48,331 nt of DNA from an uncultured Porphyromonadaceae bacterium (GCA_900544305.1 UQUV01000023.1:1-48331); one strand, 5' to 3'. Shown: positions 16,408 through 25,916, numbered from the stretch's first letter. Program-made: numbers and translations. The notes: generated from the letters alone by a model not told the origin.

Positions 16408-17187
16408 TTATTTTACATATTCTAAATCGGTGACTATTGGTAAATGGTCTGAGAGCAGTGAATTTACAGTCTGTGTTTTTATTACTTTCCAACCTTTCAT
16501 TGGACGGACAAAAATATGATCGATTTTTACTCTCGGATTCCATGCAGGATATGTCAATTCCGTATTGGTTACAGGAAGCCATGATTTGTTCATGATTTTT
16601 ACAATCGCTTCTGTGTCGTAGTTGGCATTGAAATCTCCGCCTAACAGAATAGGACAGGCGTAGTTTTCAAAATGACTGCATAGAAATTTAGACTGAATGT
16701 TGCGTGTGCTTTCTGTTGATACGTCGAGGTGGGTAGAGGCAAAAACAAGAGTGTCTCCTTTCACTTCAAACATACCTTCCAGCAGCACGCGCTGTTCGTT
16801 TTTCTCCGGGTTGGGCAACATTGTTTTGTCAATGCTGATGTATGGGTGTTTTGACAAAATGCCTATACCGTAGTATCCGCCACTATAGTCGATTGATTTT
16901 CCGTAAATGCCGAGCATGTTGGTTCTGTAGGCGAGTTCGGAAATGAAGTTCTTTCCATTCTGGTGAGGGGCGCGGGTGCGTTGGGTATTTACATCCACTT
17001 CCTGTAGAGCCACAAAGTCAGGCTTGAAGGCACGGATATGTGCAGCGAGGTCGTCCAATGAGGCAAGCTCGCCAAAACGAAGATTGTAGGTCATGACCCT
17101 GACACGTATCGTGTCCTGTTGGGCCGATGCTATTGCGAAAGTCAGCAGAGCAACTGCTGTAAGGAGTATTTTTCGAAATAAGTTCAT
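16408..17187 (-). CDS. Secreted EEP-fold hydrolase (EEP 2)
   Basis: 259 residues, signal peptide ending near ASAQ. It carries the full EEP set: MTYNLRFGE, DFVALQEVDV, FASTHLDVS, LLGGDFNANYD, KIDHIFVRP, LLSDHLPIV. It was probably the parent of EEP 3. It starts 7 bases after the EEP lipoprotein gene. The short single-domain form, near 260 residues, resembles bacterial EEP proteins of the sphingomyelinase/phosphodiesterase type rather than DNA-repair nucleases, and the signal peptide argues against a DNA-repair role. Confidence 0.88.
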   Translation of the reverse strand: MNLFRKILLTAVALLTFAIASAQQDTIRVRVMTYNLRFGELASLDDLAAHIRAFKPDFVALQEVDVNTQRTRAPHQNGKNFISELAYRTNMLGIYGKSIDYSGGYYGIGILSKHPYISIDKTMLPNPEKNEQRVLLEGMFEVKGDTLVFASTHLDVSTESTRNIQSKFLCSHFENYACPILLGGDFNANYDTEAIVKIMNKSWLPVTNTELTYPAWNPRVKIDHIFVRPMKGWKVIKTQTVNSLLSDHLPIVTDLEYVK

Positions 17188-17194
17188 AATGTTT

Positions 17195-18043
17195 TTAATT
17201 GTTTAGGGTTAATGCCGAAACGATGGGCAGGTGGTCTGAAGCCATTGTTCCGGTTACAACGATATGTGAAGTGACAGTAAATGCATTTGCTGGGAAATAG
17301 GCGATATAGTCGATTTCACGGTTAGGTTGGTTGGATGGAATCGTGAAATTTTCCGGATTCTTGTTTGTTCTGGCAAATCCTGCTCCGTCGAGTTGCGTAA
17401 TCGTCTTGTTGGATGGAGTTGCATTGAAATCACCTCCCCATATAATCGGTTTATGCATTGCCGAAACTTTTCCGATGATGTAAGGCATCTGCAGGTCGCG
17501 TTCATTCTGTGTGACAGACAAATGGCAAACGACGAAAGTGATGTCTTTACCATTGTAATTGACCATTGCTGTGCCGTAGGCATTGTTGCCGGTCATAGGC
17601 TGACCTTCGATTTCGTCTGGCAGTTGTACGGCGACTGCATCCTTTATCGGAAATTTTGATAGCATGGCCAATCCGTATTTACCGCCTTGATAGTCCATCA
17701 TCTTGAAAAAATGGTAGTACGGATATTTTGCTTTTTCAGCAATTTCCTTTGCCTGGTCTACTTTTTGGCTGCGGTTGGTGCAGCTGTCAATTTCCTGCAA
17801 AAGGACAATATCCGGATTTTTTGACTTGATAACGTTTGCAATTCCGTCAATGTCGGGAAGGGTTGTCTCTCCCGACGGGGAATAAGGGGCACAATGGCGG
17901 GTGTTGTAGCTCATCACTGTGAGTGGAGAAGTTTCCCCACCGTCCGGGTCTGTCCACCCCGGATCGGTAGGAATATCTTCACCTTTTGTACAGCCCATGA
18001 GGACTGTAAACAAACCTACTAACATTAATTTAAAGTACCTCAT
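17195..18043 (-). CDS. EEP-fold lipoprotein (EEP 1), directly after SusD
   Basis: 282 residues with a lipobox LMGC (Cys18) and a linker to about residue 40, so it is lipid-anchored, probably on the cell surface like its SusD neighbour. EEP motifs: MSYNTRHC, DIVLLQEIDSC, WGGDFNATPS, REIDYIAYF, ASDHLPIV. The slot after SusD in a PUL is often a surface glycan-binding protein or surface endo-enzyme. A lipid-anchored hydrolase here suggests the first cut of the polymer is at a phosphodiester. Its 3' end was copied to 16313-16407. Confidence 0.88.
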   Translation of the reverse strand: MRYFKLMLVGLFTVLMGCTKGEDIPTDPGWTDPDGGETSPLTVMSYNTRHCAPYSPSGETTLPDIDGIANVIKSKNPDIVLLQEIDSCTNRSQKVDQAKEIAEKAKYPYYHFFKMMDYQGGKYGLAMLSKFPIKDAVAVQLPDEIEGQPMTGNNAYGTAMVNYNGKDITFVVCHLSVTQNERDLQMPYIIGKVSAMHKPIIWGGDFNATPSNKTITQLDGAGFARTNKNPENFTIPSNQPNREIDYIAYFPANAFTVTSHIVVTGTMASDHLPIVSALTLNN

Positions 18044-18053
18044 TGCAGTCAGA

Positions 18054-19784
18054 TTATTGTGGCCATCCCGGATTTTGTCCCAAAAGCGGATTCTTTACAC
18101 GTTCGGCATATGGAACCGGCCACAGATAGTGCATGCTCGGGTCGAAATATCGGGCACCGCCTTCGGCTCTTGACTTTTCGTAAATAATATCGCCAAATTC
18201 GTCAACACCATTGTCAGCATAAGGATTAGCTCCCAAATCATTAATGCAGACTTGAGCGCTTGGTCCTGTAATGGCACGTCCGAATCGGAGTTCGCCTTCA
18301 CGCCAGCGCATGATATCAGCGTAACGCATGCCGTCCATTGTCATTTCAATGCGACGTTCACGTTTGATTTCTGTCCACAAATCCAAATTCCATGCGGCAA
18401 GTTCTTCCAGTCGCATTTCATGCATGCCCACTCTTTTACGCAATTTGTTGATAGTTTCGTCAATTTGCGGTTGAGTCAGTGTTCCGTTGGTCTTGTAGAG
18501 TGCTTCTGCATAAATCAGCAACACTTCCGGATATCGGATTACGTTGAGGTTGTTGTGTGATAGATTGTAGTTGCCGGCAATGTTTGGGTCATTGTATTTC
18601 TTGAAATAAAAACCTGTGCGGCTATTAGCTCCGTTGATACCTGATTGCAAGGAAGAGAAACGCGGCAAGTTGAAAGTCTTGTTCGGTTTGCGTTCTTCTG
18701 AGTCACCGTCGTCACCGCCCGGCCATGCGTCGCCCGGACAATAAAGGGTCATTGCCATACGCGGATCGCGGTTTTGGAAATAGTCTGCGTAGTGTTCTTC
18801 TGGAAACTTATAAAGGTCGGATGTTACGATATTGTCATTGTGATAATATTCAAGACCGGCCTTTGCAGGTTTTCCGTCGGTACACAAGTAGGCGTCAACC
18901 AGCGATTTAGAGGCGTTCAGACGGATATAGTCTACTGGACAACAGGTTTCGTTTGAGACATTATGGATACGAATATCAGGTACATACAAGCTAAAGATAA
19001 TAGATTCTATGTTGGCAGGGTTGGTTTCTACGTCGCCCTCTGTCTGATAAACTTTGGCATAATCCCACAAATCGTATGGACCGTGGTCTATAATTTCTTT
19101 GGATGCAGAAATAGCGATGTCGTAGCGTTCATTTTGCAGGGCAACACGTGCAAGCATAGCCAATGCGCCCCAACGGTCAATGCGTCCTACATTGTCGCCC
19201 AATTGGCGTTCTTCCGGGAGTTTTGATGCTGCCCATTGCAAATCTGAGATTACATTGTCGATTACTTTTGAACGTGGGTCGCGTGGTACATACGCTTCGT
19301 CGGCAGTAATGACATGATCTACCCAAGGTACATCGCCCCAAAATGTGGTTAGTAGAAAGTACATGTAGGCGCGGATCACTTTTACTTCCGCAGCATATAC
19401 GTCCTTGTCGTCTTGTGGCATTTCAGCCTTATTGTAGTTGTCAAGGAAGTTGTTACAGTTGAAAATGTATCCGTATGCTTGTTGCCAATATGTTGTGAAA
19501 GGAAAACCGTCTGTATAGGAATGTTTTCCGCCAGAAACTTTACTTAATCCGCTTGTGATATTACCCCACATGCAAGTTTCAGCTGTTGATTCACTCCAAT
19601 TGATTATAAAGTCCTTGTGGAAAGCTTCATAGCAGGGATAAAGAGCTGCACGGAGTTGCTCTTCCGTCTTCCAGTAGGTTTCATTGTTTACCGAATCCTG
19701 TGGATAACGGTCCAGGAAATCGGCGCACGAAGCCAAAGAGCCGGCCATAAGTGCTGCCAATGCATATATTTTTACTTTTTTCAT
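18054..19784 (-). CDS. SusD/RagB-family outer-membrane glycan-binding lipoprotein
   Basis: 576 residues; lipobox LASC (Cys20) followed by the acidic ADFLDRYPQD segment common in SusD proteins. The tetratricopeptide-like N-terminal half and a C-terminal region with NNLNVIRYPEVLLIYAEALY and ERRIEMTMDGMRYADIMRW are diagnostic. It forms the lid of the SusC channel and binds substrate outside the cell. It starts 12 bases after the susC-like gene, in the usual order. Confidence 0.96.
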   Translation of the reverse strand: MKKVKIYALAALMAGSLASCADFLDRYPQDSVNNETYWKTEEQLRAALYPCYEAFHKDFIINWSESTAETCMWGNITSGLSKVSGGKHSYTDGFPFTTYWQQAYGYIFNCNNFLDNYNKAEMPQDDKDVYAAEVKVIRAYMYFLLTTFWGDVPWVDHVITADEAYVPRDPRSKVIDNVISDLQWAASKLPEERQLGDNVGRIDRWGALAMLARVALQNERYDIAISASKEIIDHGPYDLWDYAKVYQTEGDVETNPANIESIIFSLYVPDIRIHNVSNETCCPVDYIRLNASKSLVDAYLCTDGKPAKAGLEYYHNDNIVTSDLYKFPEEHYADYFQNRDPRMAMTLYCPGDAWPGGDDGDSEERKPNKTFNLPRFSSLQSGINGANSRTGFYFKKYNDPNIAGNYNLSHNNLNVIRYPEVLLIYAEALYKTNGTLTQPQIDETINKLRKRVGMHEMRLEELAAWNLDLWTEIKRERRIEMTMDGMRYADIMRWREGELRFGRAITGPSAQVCINDLGANPYADNGVDEFGDIIYEKSRAEGGARYFDPSMHYLWPVPYAERVKNPLLGQNPGWPQ

Positions 19785-19796
19785 TTTCTTTTCCGT

Positions 19797-22700
19797 TTAG
19801 AATGTTGTTGTTAAACCGAATGTGTAAGTTTTGACTTGCGGATATGCGTCGCCTGATGTAGAGCGGACTTCCGGGTCATAAGCTCCGAAATAATTGCTGA
19901 ATGTCAGCAGATTGTCGGCTGAGAAATATACTCGGAGTGTCTCAAATTTGATTTTTGAGAGGAGTTTTTTCGGGAAAGAATATCCGATTTGTACGTTTTT
20001 CAGTCGGAGATATGATGCATCTTCCATCCAGTAGTCAGAGAATAGCAGGTTGTGAGTCTGCGATTGGTACAAACGAGGATAAGTTGCATCCGTATTTGTC
20101 GGAGTCCAACGGTCGAGGTGTTCTACTTTAGGAACAGAGTAGTCGTTGATGAAGCAGTGGCGAGCTTCGTCAGAAAGATAGCCGTTAACTTTTCCTACTC
20201 CTTGCAGATAGAAGCTGAAATCAATGCCTTTCCATCCGATTTGACCCTTGAATGAATAAGTAAAATGCGGGTCGCGGTCACCGAATACAACTTTATCGTT
20301 GTCATCGATTACGCCGTCAGGTACACCGTCAGGACCGCTGATGTCACGATATTTGATGTCACCCGGTTGTACGATAGCTTCTGATGCTTGTGGAATGGCG
20401 AATTTCGGTCCGTAATATTTGCCGTTGTCGTCTTTTCCTTCGAAGTCGTTCACCTGTGCAAGTCCGTCAGTAAGGAATCCGTAGTAAGCATCGATGGCGT
20501 CACCTTCGCGGCGGATATTGTTGCCGAGAGAGGCTGCACTCTTGCCAAGGTCAATGATTTTGTTTTTGGAATCAGAGAGGTTGAAACCTACACTATAGTC
20601 CACTTCACCGATGCGGTCACGCCACTGGAGGAATACTTCCCAACCTTTGTTCTCAATTTCACCGATGTTTTCGTACGGAAGGTTGGCAGAGCCGGTGATG
20701 CCTACCAATGTTGGGTAAACCGGTTGAACAAGAGCGTTGAGGTTGTTCTTCTTATACCAGTCGAAGGTTGCTTGCAGACGGTTGTCGAAGAAGGCAAGGT
20801 CAACACCTATGTCGAACATGCGGATTGTTTCCCATTTGATGTTTTCGTTACCTAGTTTCTTCTGTTGGAAACCAACATTGTTTATGCCGCCGATTGGGTA
20901 GGATTTTTCTACTCGTTCAATCGGTGTCAGGTAAGGGTAATAGTTACCTACATTCTGGTTGCCCAGTTCACCCCAAGAAGCACGGAGTTTACCGCTTGTG
21001 AGAGCAGGTTTTGCCCAGTCCATAAACGCTTCGCGGCTGAAATTCCAACCTCCGGAGAATGATGGGAAATAACCCCAGCGGTTTTCGCGTGAGAAGCGTG
21101 ACGTACCGTCAATACGGATATTTGCCTCCAGCAGATATTTGCTGTCGAATGCGTAGTTTACACGTCCGAAATATGAGCGAAGTGCCCAGGAATATTTGTT
21201 ACCACCGTTGGTAATGTCTTCGGTACCGGCATCCACTACGTAAATTCCGTCAATCAGAATATTCTTGCGGCTTGCCGACAATGTGCTGCGGTCTTCCCAT
21301 TCTTGTGAGTAACCGAGCAATGCAGAAAAGTCGTGTTTCTTGTTGAAAATCTTATTGTATTTCAATGTCAGCTGCAATGTTTGTGTCAGGATGTTCAATT
21401 GGTCCTGTGCTACATAATTACGCAGGTTTTCATTTCCTGCGCTGGGCGTACCGTCTTGGTAGTATTGGTACATGGCTGGATTGAATTCATTTGTTTCGCG
21501 CCAATAGTAGTTGGATGCATATTGTCCGTTCAGATGCAAACCGTCGACAATAAACAAGTCAGCACCGACAATACCGTTGAATGTGCGGGACTTGCGTTCG
21601 TTGGTACCTGAATTGTAGGCTACGTCTACCGGGTTTTTAACGGCTCCGAATGAATACCATTCTGTGTCTGTCCAATTGCCGTTAGTATCCTGTTGTTGCC
21701 ATTTGACAGGCAAAAGAGGAGAGATTCGTTGTGCCAGGCGGAAAACGCCGGAAGTACCGCTGAATCCGGCTTCACTACGGAAGAAATCCACGAAACTTAC
21801 GTTACCGGTAATTTTCAATCGGTCGTAGATTTCCGTATTAACGGAAACACGGGCATTGTGGCGGTGGGAGTTGAATGCGTCGCCAACTACCAGACCGTCC
21901 TGGTTCAAATATCCGTAGGAAACGAAATAGCCGCTTTTGGCTGTACCGCCACGGATGCTCAGGCTGTGACTTGTTTGCGGAGCGCTTGTTTTATAGACTT
22001 CGTCAATCCAGTCGGTGTTTGAGAAGTTGTTCGGATCTGCTCCGGAATCATATTTTTCGAATGCAGTGGTGTCGTAGGGCTTGGAGAAGCCGGCTGCTGC
22101 CATTGCTTCGTTTGAAAGTTCCATGTACTGGCGTCCGTTGACAAGTTCCGGCAAACGTGTCGGCGACTGCATACCGAAATAACCTGAATAAGTGAGTTTC
22201 GGCTTTTCGGAAGAACCGCTCTTTGTTGTGATAAGAATGACACCGTTGGCGGCACGGGCACCATAGATGGCTGCGGAAGCCGCATCTTTCAAAACGGATA
22301 CGCTTTCGATATCGGCCGGATTGAGCAGGTTGATGTCACCACCCGCTACACCGTCAATCAAAATAAGAGGAGATGTATCACTGTTGATGGTGCTCACACC
22401 ACGGATTACAATGCTGGAGGCAGCACCAGGCTGTCCGGTTGTATTGGTAATTGTCACACCAGGCAGTTCACCCTGCAAACCTGCGGCAACACTTGTGATA
22501 GGACGTTCTTCCAGAACATCGCCTTTTACCATCGAAACGGCACCTGTCACGTTTACTTTTTTCTGTGTTCCGTAGCCGACTACTACTACTTCTTCAAGGT
22601 CCGTAGAGTTTTCTTGCATTACGACATCAAAATGCTCTGCCTTTTTGATGTTCAAAACTTTTTCAGAACTTCCGATATAGGAAATGCGGATGCGTGAGCC

Positions 22701-23207
22701 TTTAGGGGCTTTCAATTGGAAATTTCCGTCAATGTCGGTTACCACACCTGTGTTCGTTCCGACCAGACTTACTGTAGCTCCAATAATCGGTTCGTTATTG
22801 CTGTCAACGACTGTTCCTGACACATCTACCAGATTATCCGATTTTTCATCGGTAGATGCGTCTGCGTTTTTTTCATTGACGCTTTTTTTGTATAATAAAA
22901 TGCTTTTGTCACCATAAGAATAGGCTACATCGAGATTCTTGAACAGGCGTTTCAATACGTTGTCCAGTTTTTCGTTTGTAGATTTGATGGAGACTTTTTT
23001 GTCTGTGTCGACAAATTCCTTGCTATAGGCAATTTTTACATTTGCCTGTTTGCCAATCGTTTGCATGGCAGTTCCCAATGGGACATTCTGTAGATTGACT
23101 GTAACCTTCTGGTTTTGCGCAAACATAGAAATATGCGAAATCGCGCACAATGCAACGACAAGCAACTTCTTTTGTAGATTGCGAGTTTTAGTTCTTGATT
23201 TCATCAA
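19797..23207 (-). CDS. SusC/RagA-family TonB-dependent transporter with STN domain
   Basis: 1136 residues. After the signal peptide comes an STN (secretin/TonB N-terminal) domain (about 33-110), a carboxypeptidase-like beta domain (about 128-205), the plug (VVVGYGTQKKVNVTGAV, about 208-330) and a 22-strand barrel ending in an aromatic (TTTF). It imports oligomers cut at the surface, powered by TonB. The STN domain is the feature that lets such transporters signal to a FecR anti-sigma factor, which matches the gene 69 bases upstream. Confidence 0.96.
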   Translation of the reverse strand: MMKSRTKTRNLQKKLLVVALCAISHISMFAQNQKVTVNLQNVPLGTAMQTIGKQANVKIAYSKEFVDTDKKVSIKSTNEKLDNVLKRLFKNLDVAYSYGDKSILLYKKSVNEKNADASTDEKSDNLVDVSGTVVDSNNEPIIGATVSLVGTNTGVVTDIDGNFQLKAPKGSRIRISYIGSSEKVLNIKKAEHFDVVMQENSTDLEEVVVVGYGTQKKVNVTGAVSMVKGDVLEERPITSVAAGLQGELPGVTITNTTGQPGAASSIVIRGVSTINSDTSPLILIDGVAGGDINLLNPADIESVSVLKDAASAAIYGARAANGVILITTKSGSSEKPKLTYSGYFGMQSPTRLPELVNGRQYMELSNEAMAAAGFSKPYDTTAFEKYDSGADPNNFSNTDWIDEVYKTSAPQTSHSLSIRGGTAKSGYFVSYGYLNQDGLVVGDAFNSHRHNARVSVNTEIYDRLKITGNVSFVDFFRSEAGFSGTSGVFRLAQRISPLLPVKWQQQDTNGNWTDTEWYSFGAVKNPVDVAYNSGTNERKSRTFNGIVGADLFIVDGLHLNGQYASNYYWRETNEFNPAMYQYYQDGTPSAGNENLRNYVAQDQLNILTQTLQLTLKYNKIFNKKHDFSALLGYSQEWEDRSTLSASRKNILIDGIYVVDAGTEDITNGGNKYSWALRSYFGRVNYAFDSKYLLEANIRIDGTSRFSRENRWGYFPSFSGGWNFSREAFMDWAKPALTSGKLRASWGELGNQNVGNYYPYLTPIERVEKSYPIGGINNVGFQQKKLGNENIKWETIRMFDIGVDLAFFDNRLQATFDWYKKNNLNALVQPVYPTLVGITGSANLPYENIGEIENKGWEVFLQWRDRIGEVDYSVGFNLSDSKNKIIDLGKSAASLGNNIRREGDAIDAYYGFLTDGLAQVNDFEGKDDNGKYYGPKFAIPQASEAIVQPGDIKYRDISGPDGVPDGVIDDNDKVVFGDRDPHFTYSFKGQIGWKGIDFSFYLQGVGKVNGYLSDEARHCFINDYSVPKVEHLDRWTPTNTDATYPRLYQSQTHNLLFSDYWMEDASYLRLKNVQIGYSFPKKLLSKIKFETLRVYFSADNLLTFSNYFGAYDPEVRSTSGDAYPQVKTYTFGLTTTF

Positions 23208-23276
23208 AGCAATTGATATTAGGTTCGTATTTTGTGTGTTGTTATATGCCTGTGTGTCTTTTTTCCGGAAAGACGA

Positions 23277-24215
23277 CTATCTTACATCATAGACGTTGTC
23301 TCCCTGTTTGCAGAATTTAATGGGGGTGACGGTCTCCATTATATGGATGATTTCATCAATGTCCTTTGAACTGCAGCTGATGTTGTAAGTATAGCTGTGA
23401 ATTTCCGGGTTGGTTACATTGAATGTTACGTTATATTGTCGTGCCAATTCTTCCAGCACATATTCCAAAGAATTGTCTTTGAAATTAAACAGGTTGTTTT
23501 TCCATCCTGAAGCATTGAAAGAATTGGTAATTGTTGCTATTTCGCAAGTATTTTTACCGGGGATGTAAGTCGCATATTGACCGGGGAAGAGCTCTTTCAG
23601 ATTCTGCTTCTCTTTTGCATCTCCAACAAAGATTTTTCCTTCGTCGAGAGTGGTGACAATGCAGGAGTCTTCCTTATATGCCCGTACATTGAATTTTGTA
23701 CCGGTAACCTTTACCATCATGTCCTTTGATCGGACAATGAACGGATGATCGCTGTCTTTTTCAACTGAGAAATAGGCTTCTCCACTGAGAATGACTTCTC
23801 TGTTTTTCCCTGAAAATCTTTCAGGATAATAAAGATGAGTGTCAGCATTCAGATCTACACGGGTTCCGTCGGCAAGGATGACTATCATTTTTTCTCCTTT
23901 CGGAGAATAGATTTCGTTCAATTCGATGTCTTCCATCTGCGACAGACGGTAGGTCATGTAGCCCATGCTGAGCATGACGATAAAAATAGCCACCCATTTG
24001 GTCCTTCTTAAAATAATGCGGCGGTAGGATGGTGTGTGAATTTGTGACATGACATTTTGAAACACCTTGTCGGCATCAAATTCCGGGATGTTTTTTCCGC
24101 CCAAATCAATCTGCTCGCCATTGATGAGCTTTTCAATGTCGGAGTCGATGTGCGATTCTATATAATCAAGAATCTCAGAGCGGTTGTTGTCTTTTTTCAT
24201 CTTTAAAAATGCCAT
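23277..24215 (-). CDS. FecR-family anti-sigma factor
   Basis: 312 residues. A cytoplasmic sigma-binding segment (1-72) is followed by one transmembrane helix (about 74-90, WVAIFIVMLSMGYMTY), the periplasmic FecR domain (GEKMIVILADGTRVDLNADT, GEAYFSVEKDSDHPFIV) and the DUF4974-like C-terminal domain. It senses the STN domain of the SusC protein and releases its sigma factor. Unusually, no sigma gene lies immediately upstream; the nearest ECF sigma gene is at 3392-3976. It heads the PUL operon. Confidence 0.94.
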   Translation of the reverse strand: MAFLKMKKDNNRSEILDYIESHIDSDIEKLINGEQIDLGGKNIPEFDADKVFQNVMSQIHTPSYRRIILRRTKWVAIFIVMLSMGYMTYRLSQMEDIELNEIYSPKGEKMIVILADGTRVDLNADTHLYYPERFSGKNREVILSGEAYFSVEKDSDHPFIVRSKDMMVKVTGTKFNVRAYKEDSCIVTTLDEGKIFVGDAKEKQNLKELFPGQYATYIPGKNTCEIATITNSFNASGWKNNLFNFKDNSLEYVLEELARQYNVTFNVTNPEIHSYTYNISCSSKDIDEIIHIMETVTPIKFCKQGDNVYDVR

Positions 24216-24345
24216 AGTATCTTTTTCTAATCTTAGTACACAGGGGTGATAAAAAAGTATTATATGTTTTTTGAAGTTTTTTTGTTTTTTATTCGCCTTG
24301 ATTGCATATTGCGTTGTTTATTAAATGATTATGCATGAATAAAAA
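24216..24345. other. A+T-rich spacer at the PUL entry
   Basis: 130 bases between the pabC stop and fecR, expected to hold the PUL promoter (minus strand). I see no TAnnTTTG box on that strand. The minus-strand stretch with A/T runs, then CACCCC and TGTGTACT just before fecR may be the sigma-dependent element, but I cannot define it. Confidence 0.35.
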
Positions 24346-24942
24346 TCACAAAATATTTGTGACGGGGAGGGAGACGTTATCGGATATGTCCAGCAGGGCG
24401 TTGATGAGATAGAGACGGGTATAGGTGGAGAGGTCGGCGGGGGTGATGCGGGTTTCGCGGATTTGGCCGGTGGCGAGGAGGTGCCGGCGGCGTACGCCAT
24501 TGAGCAGGCAGGTGTCGGGCGTGAAAAGGCCGTGGCTGTTTTCCAGCACGATGTTGCTGTAAGAGGTGTCGGTCAGGCAGCCGTCCTTCACGATGAGGAT
24601 GTCGTCGCAACCGTTACGCATTTCCCGCAGGCGTTCCAATGCCGAACGGTCGGCGTATTTCAGGGCATAGTCGATGTCGTGTCCGTCAACCAGCCGCAGG
24701 GTGTTGATTTTTCGGGGAGTGTAAGGGGCGAATGTCACTTCGCGTATGGCGGTGTCGTAGACGATGCGGCATTTCACTTTCCCTTGTCGGAAAGGCTCGG
24801 GAACAGTTGTGGGAAAGCTTGTCAGTTCTGCCGGCTGGCAGAATGTTTTTTCGACAGTGGCACACATGCGTGCCTTGTGCATTTCCGGCAGGCAGATGGT
24901 TCCGTCGGAGATGCAGATGGTTTCAATGAATTGTTGTATCAT
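24346..24942 (-). CDS. pabC: Aminodeoxychorismate lyase-like PLP enzyme (class IV aminotransferase)
   Basis: 198 residues from ATG 24942, which overlaps the pabB stop in an ATGA; the longer reading from 24993 would lie inside pabB. Class IV landmarks are KCRIVYD early, YALKYADRSALERL (PLP lysine in YALKYADR), DTSYSNIVLE and TCLLNGVRRRHLL. It should convert 4-amino-4-deoxychorismate to p-aminobenzoate and pyruvate for folate synthesis. It is shorter than the E. coli enzyme (269 residues) and lacks part of the N-terminal domain. A branched-chain aminotransferase is less likely given the pabB neighbour. Confidence 0.85.
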   Translation of the reverse strand: MIQQFIETICISDGTICLPEMHKARMCATVEKTFCQPAELTSFPTTVPEPFRQGKVKCRIVYDTAIREVTFAPYTPRKINTLRLVDGHDIDYALKYADRSALERLREMRNGCDDILIVKDGCLTDTSYSNIVLENSHGLFTPDTCLLNGVRRRHLLATGQIRETRITPADLSTYTRLYLINALLDISDNVSLPVTNIL

Positions 24943-25916
24943 ACAAATGGCAGATAAACTTTTTGTAATATTTCCTGATATTCGTTTTCGCAAAGACTGT
25001 TGACGGTGATGCCGCCTCCGCTTCGGAAATAGGCTTGGCCGTTGCGGTATTCAATGAAGCGAATCATGACGGCCGACCGGAGCGATGTCCCGTCGAAATA
25101 GCCGAACACTCCGGTGTAGAATCCGCGGCTGTCTTCTTCCGAACGTCGGATAATGTCGAGGGTTGAAGGCTTGGGAGCACCGCAAATTGAACCTGCCGGC
25201 AAGAGGTCGAACAGCAGTGTGCCGATGGTGTCCTGCCAGTTGTCGGGCATCGTGCCGCTCACTTCGCTCGACACTTGCAGCAGGTCGCCGTTGGTTGTGG
25301 TCAGCCGGTCGATGTAGCGGAACCGTTCCACGTGTACGTTGTGGGAAATGCGATTCAGGTCGTTGCGGATGAGGTCGACAATCGTGCAGTGCTCGGCGGT
25401 TTCCTTGTAGTCGTTCCGTATGATTTGCTCGGCATTCGGGATGTCGGCACTGATAGTGCCTTTCATCGGAAATGAGGAAATGCGGCCGTTGCTGACGGTG
25501 ACGAATGTTTCCGGAGAGAAGCATACCAATGTGTCGGGAATCATCAGCTTGTAGCGGGCACGGCTGCGCAGAAATATTTCTTCGGCCGAGAAATCGGTTT
25601 CGATGGGTGTGGCGGCGGTGAGGTTCAGCAGAAACGAGTCGCCGCGCATCAGTCCGGCATGTGCTGTTGCAAACATTCGGCTGTAGCGTTCCCTGCTGAT
25701 GGGATGCCGCCGGAAAAAGGTGCCTTTTGTTGTTGGTTGGGTGGCGGGAACATTGGTCATTCCGTCGATTTCCCACCAAATATCTTTCACTTGCAGTGGA
25801 TTTTCCATGACGAAGCCTTCGCTCAATTCATAGTTCACTGCAAAAAGAAAAGGAATACGCCGGCTGCCCAGCTCGTCCATCCGCTTTCTAACACATTCTG
25901 CTGATATCATATCCAT
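24939..25916 (-). CDS. pabB: Aminodeoxychorismate synthase component I
   Basis: 325 residues, the short chorismate-binding form without the long N-terminal domain. Conserved stretches include FLLNLTAATPIET, FPMKGTISADIPNAE, DLIRNDLNRI, LLPAGSICGAPKP and FRSGGGITVNSLCENEYQEIL. With the PabA glutaminase it makes aminodeoxychorismate from chorismate. The start at 25916 is preferred because a perfect -7 box lies inside the longer reading. It is translationally coupled to pabC and divergent from pabA. Confidence 0.92.
   Translation of the reverse strand: MDMISAECVRKRMDELGSRRIPFLFAVNYELSEGFVMENPLQVKDIWWEIDGMTNVPATQPTTKGTFFRRHPISRERYSRMFATAHAGLMRGDSFLLNLTAATPIETDFSAEEIFLRSRARYKLMIPDTLVCFSPETFVTVSNGRISSFPMKGTISADIPNAEQIIRNDYKETAEHCTIVDLIRNDLNRISHNVHVERFRYIDRLTTTNGDLLQVSSEVSGTMPDNWQDTIGTLLFDLLPAGSICGAPKPSTLDIIRRSEEDSRGFYTGVFGYFDGTSLRSAVMIRFIEYRNGQAYFRSGGGITVNSLCENEYQEILQKVYLPFV

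Noticed and set aside
4073..24215. Heparan-sulfate utilisation locus, suggested by GH89
   Set aside because: No polysaccharide lyase family 12/13, GH88 or sulfatase is present, whereas four EEP proteins and a glycerate pathway are.
24346..24993. Longer pabC reading from 24993
   Set aside because: The extra 17 codons lie within pabB, and ATG 24942 gives the standard ATGA overlap.
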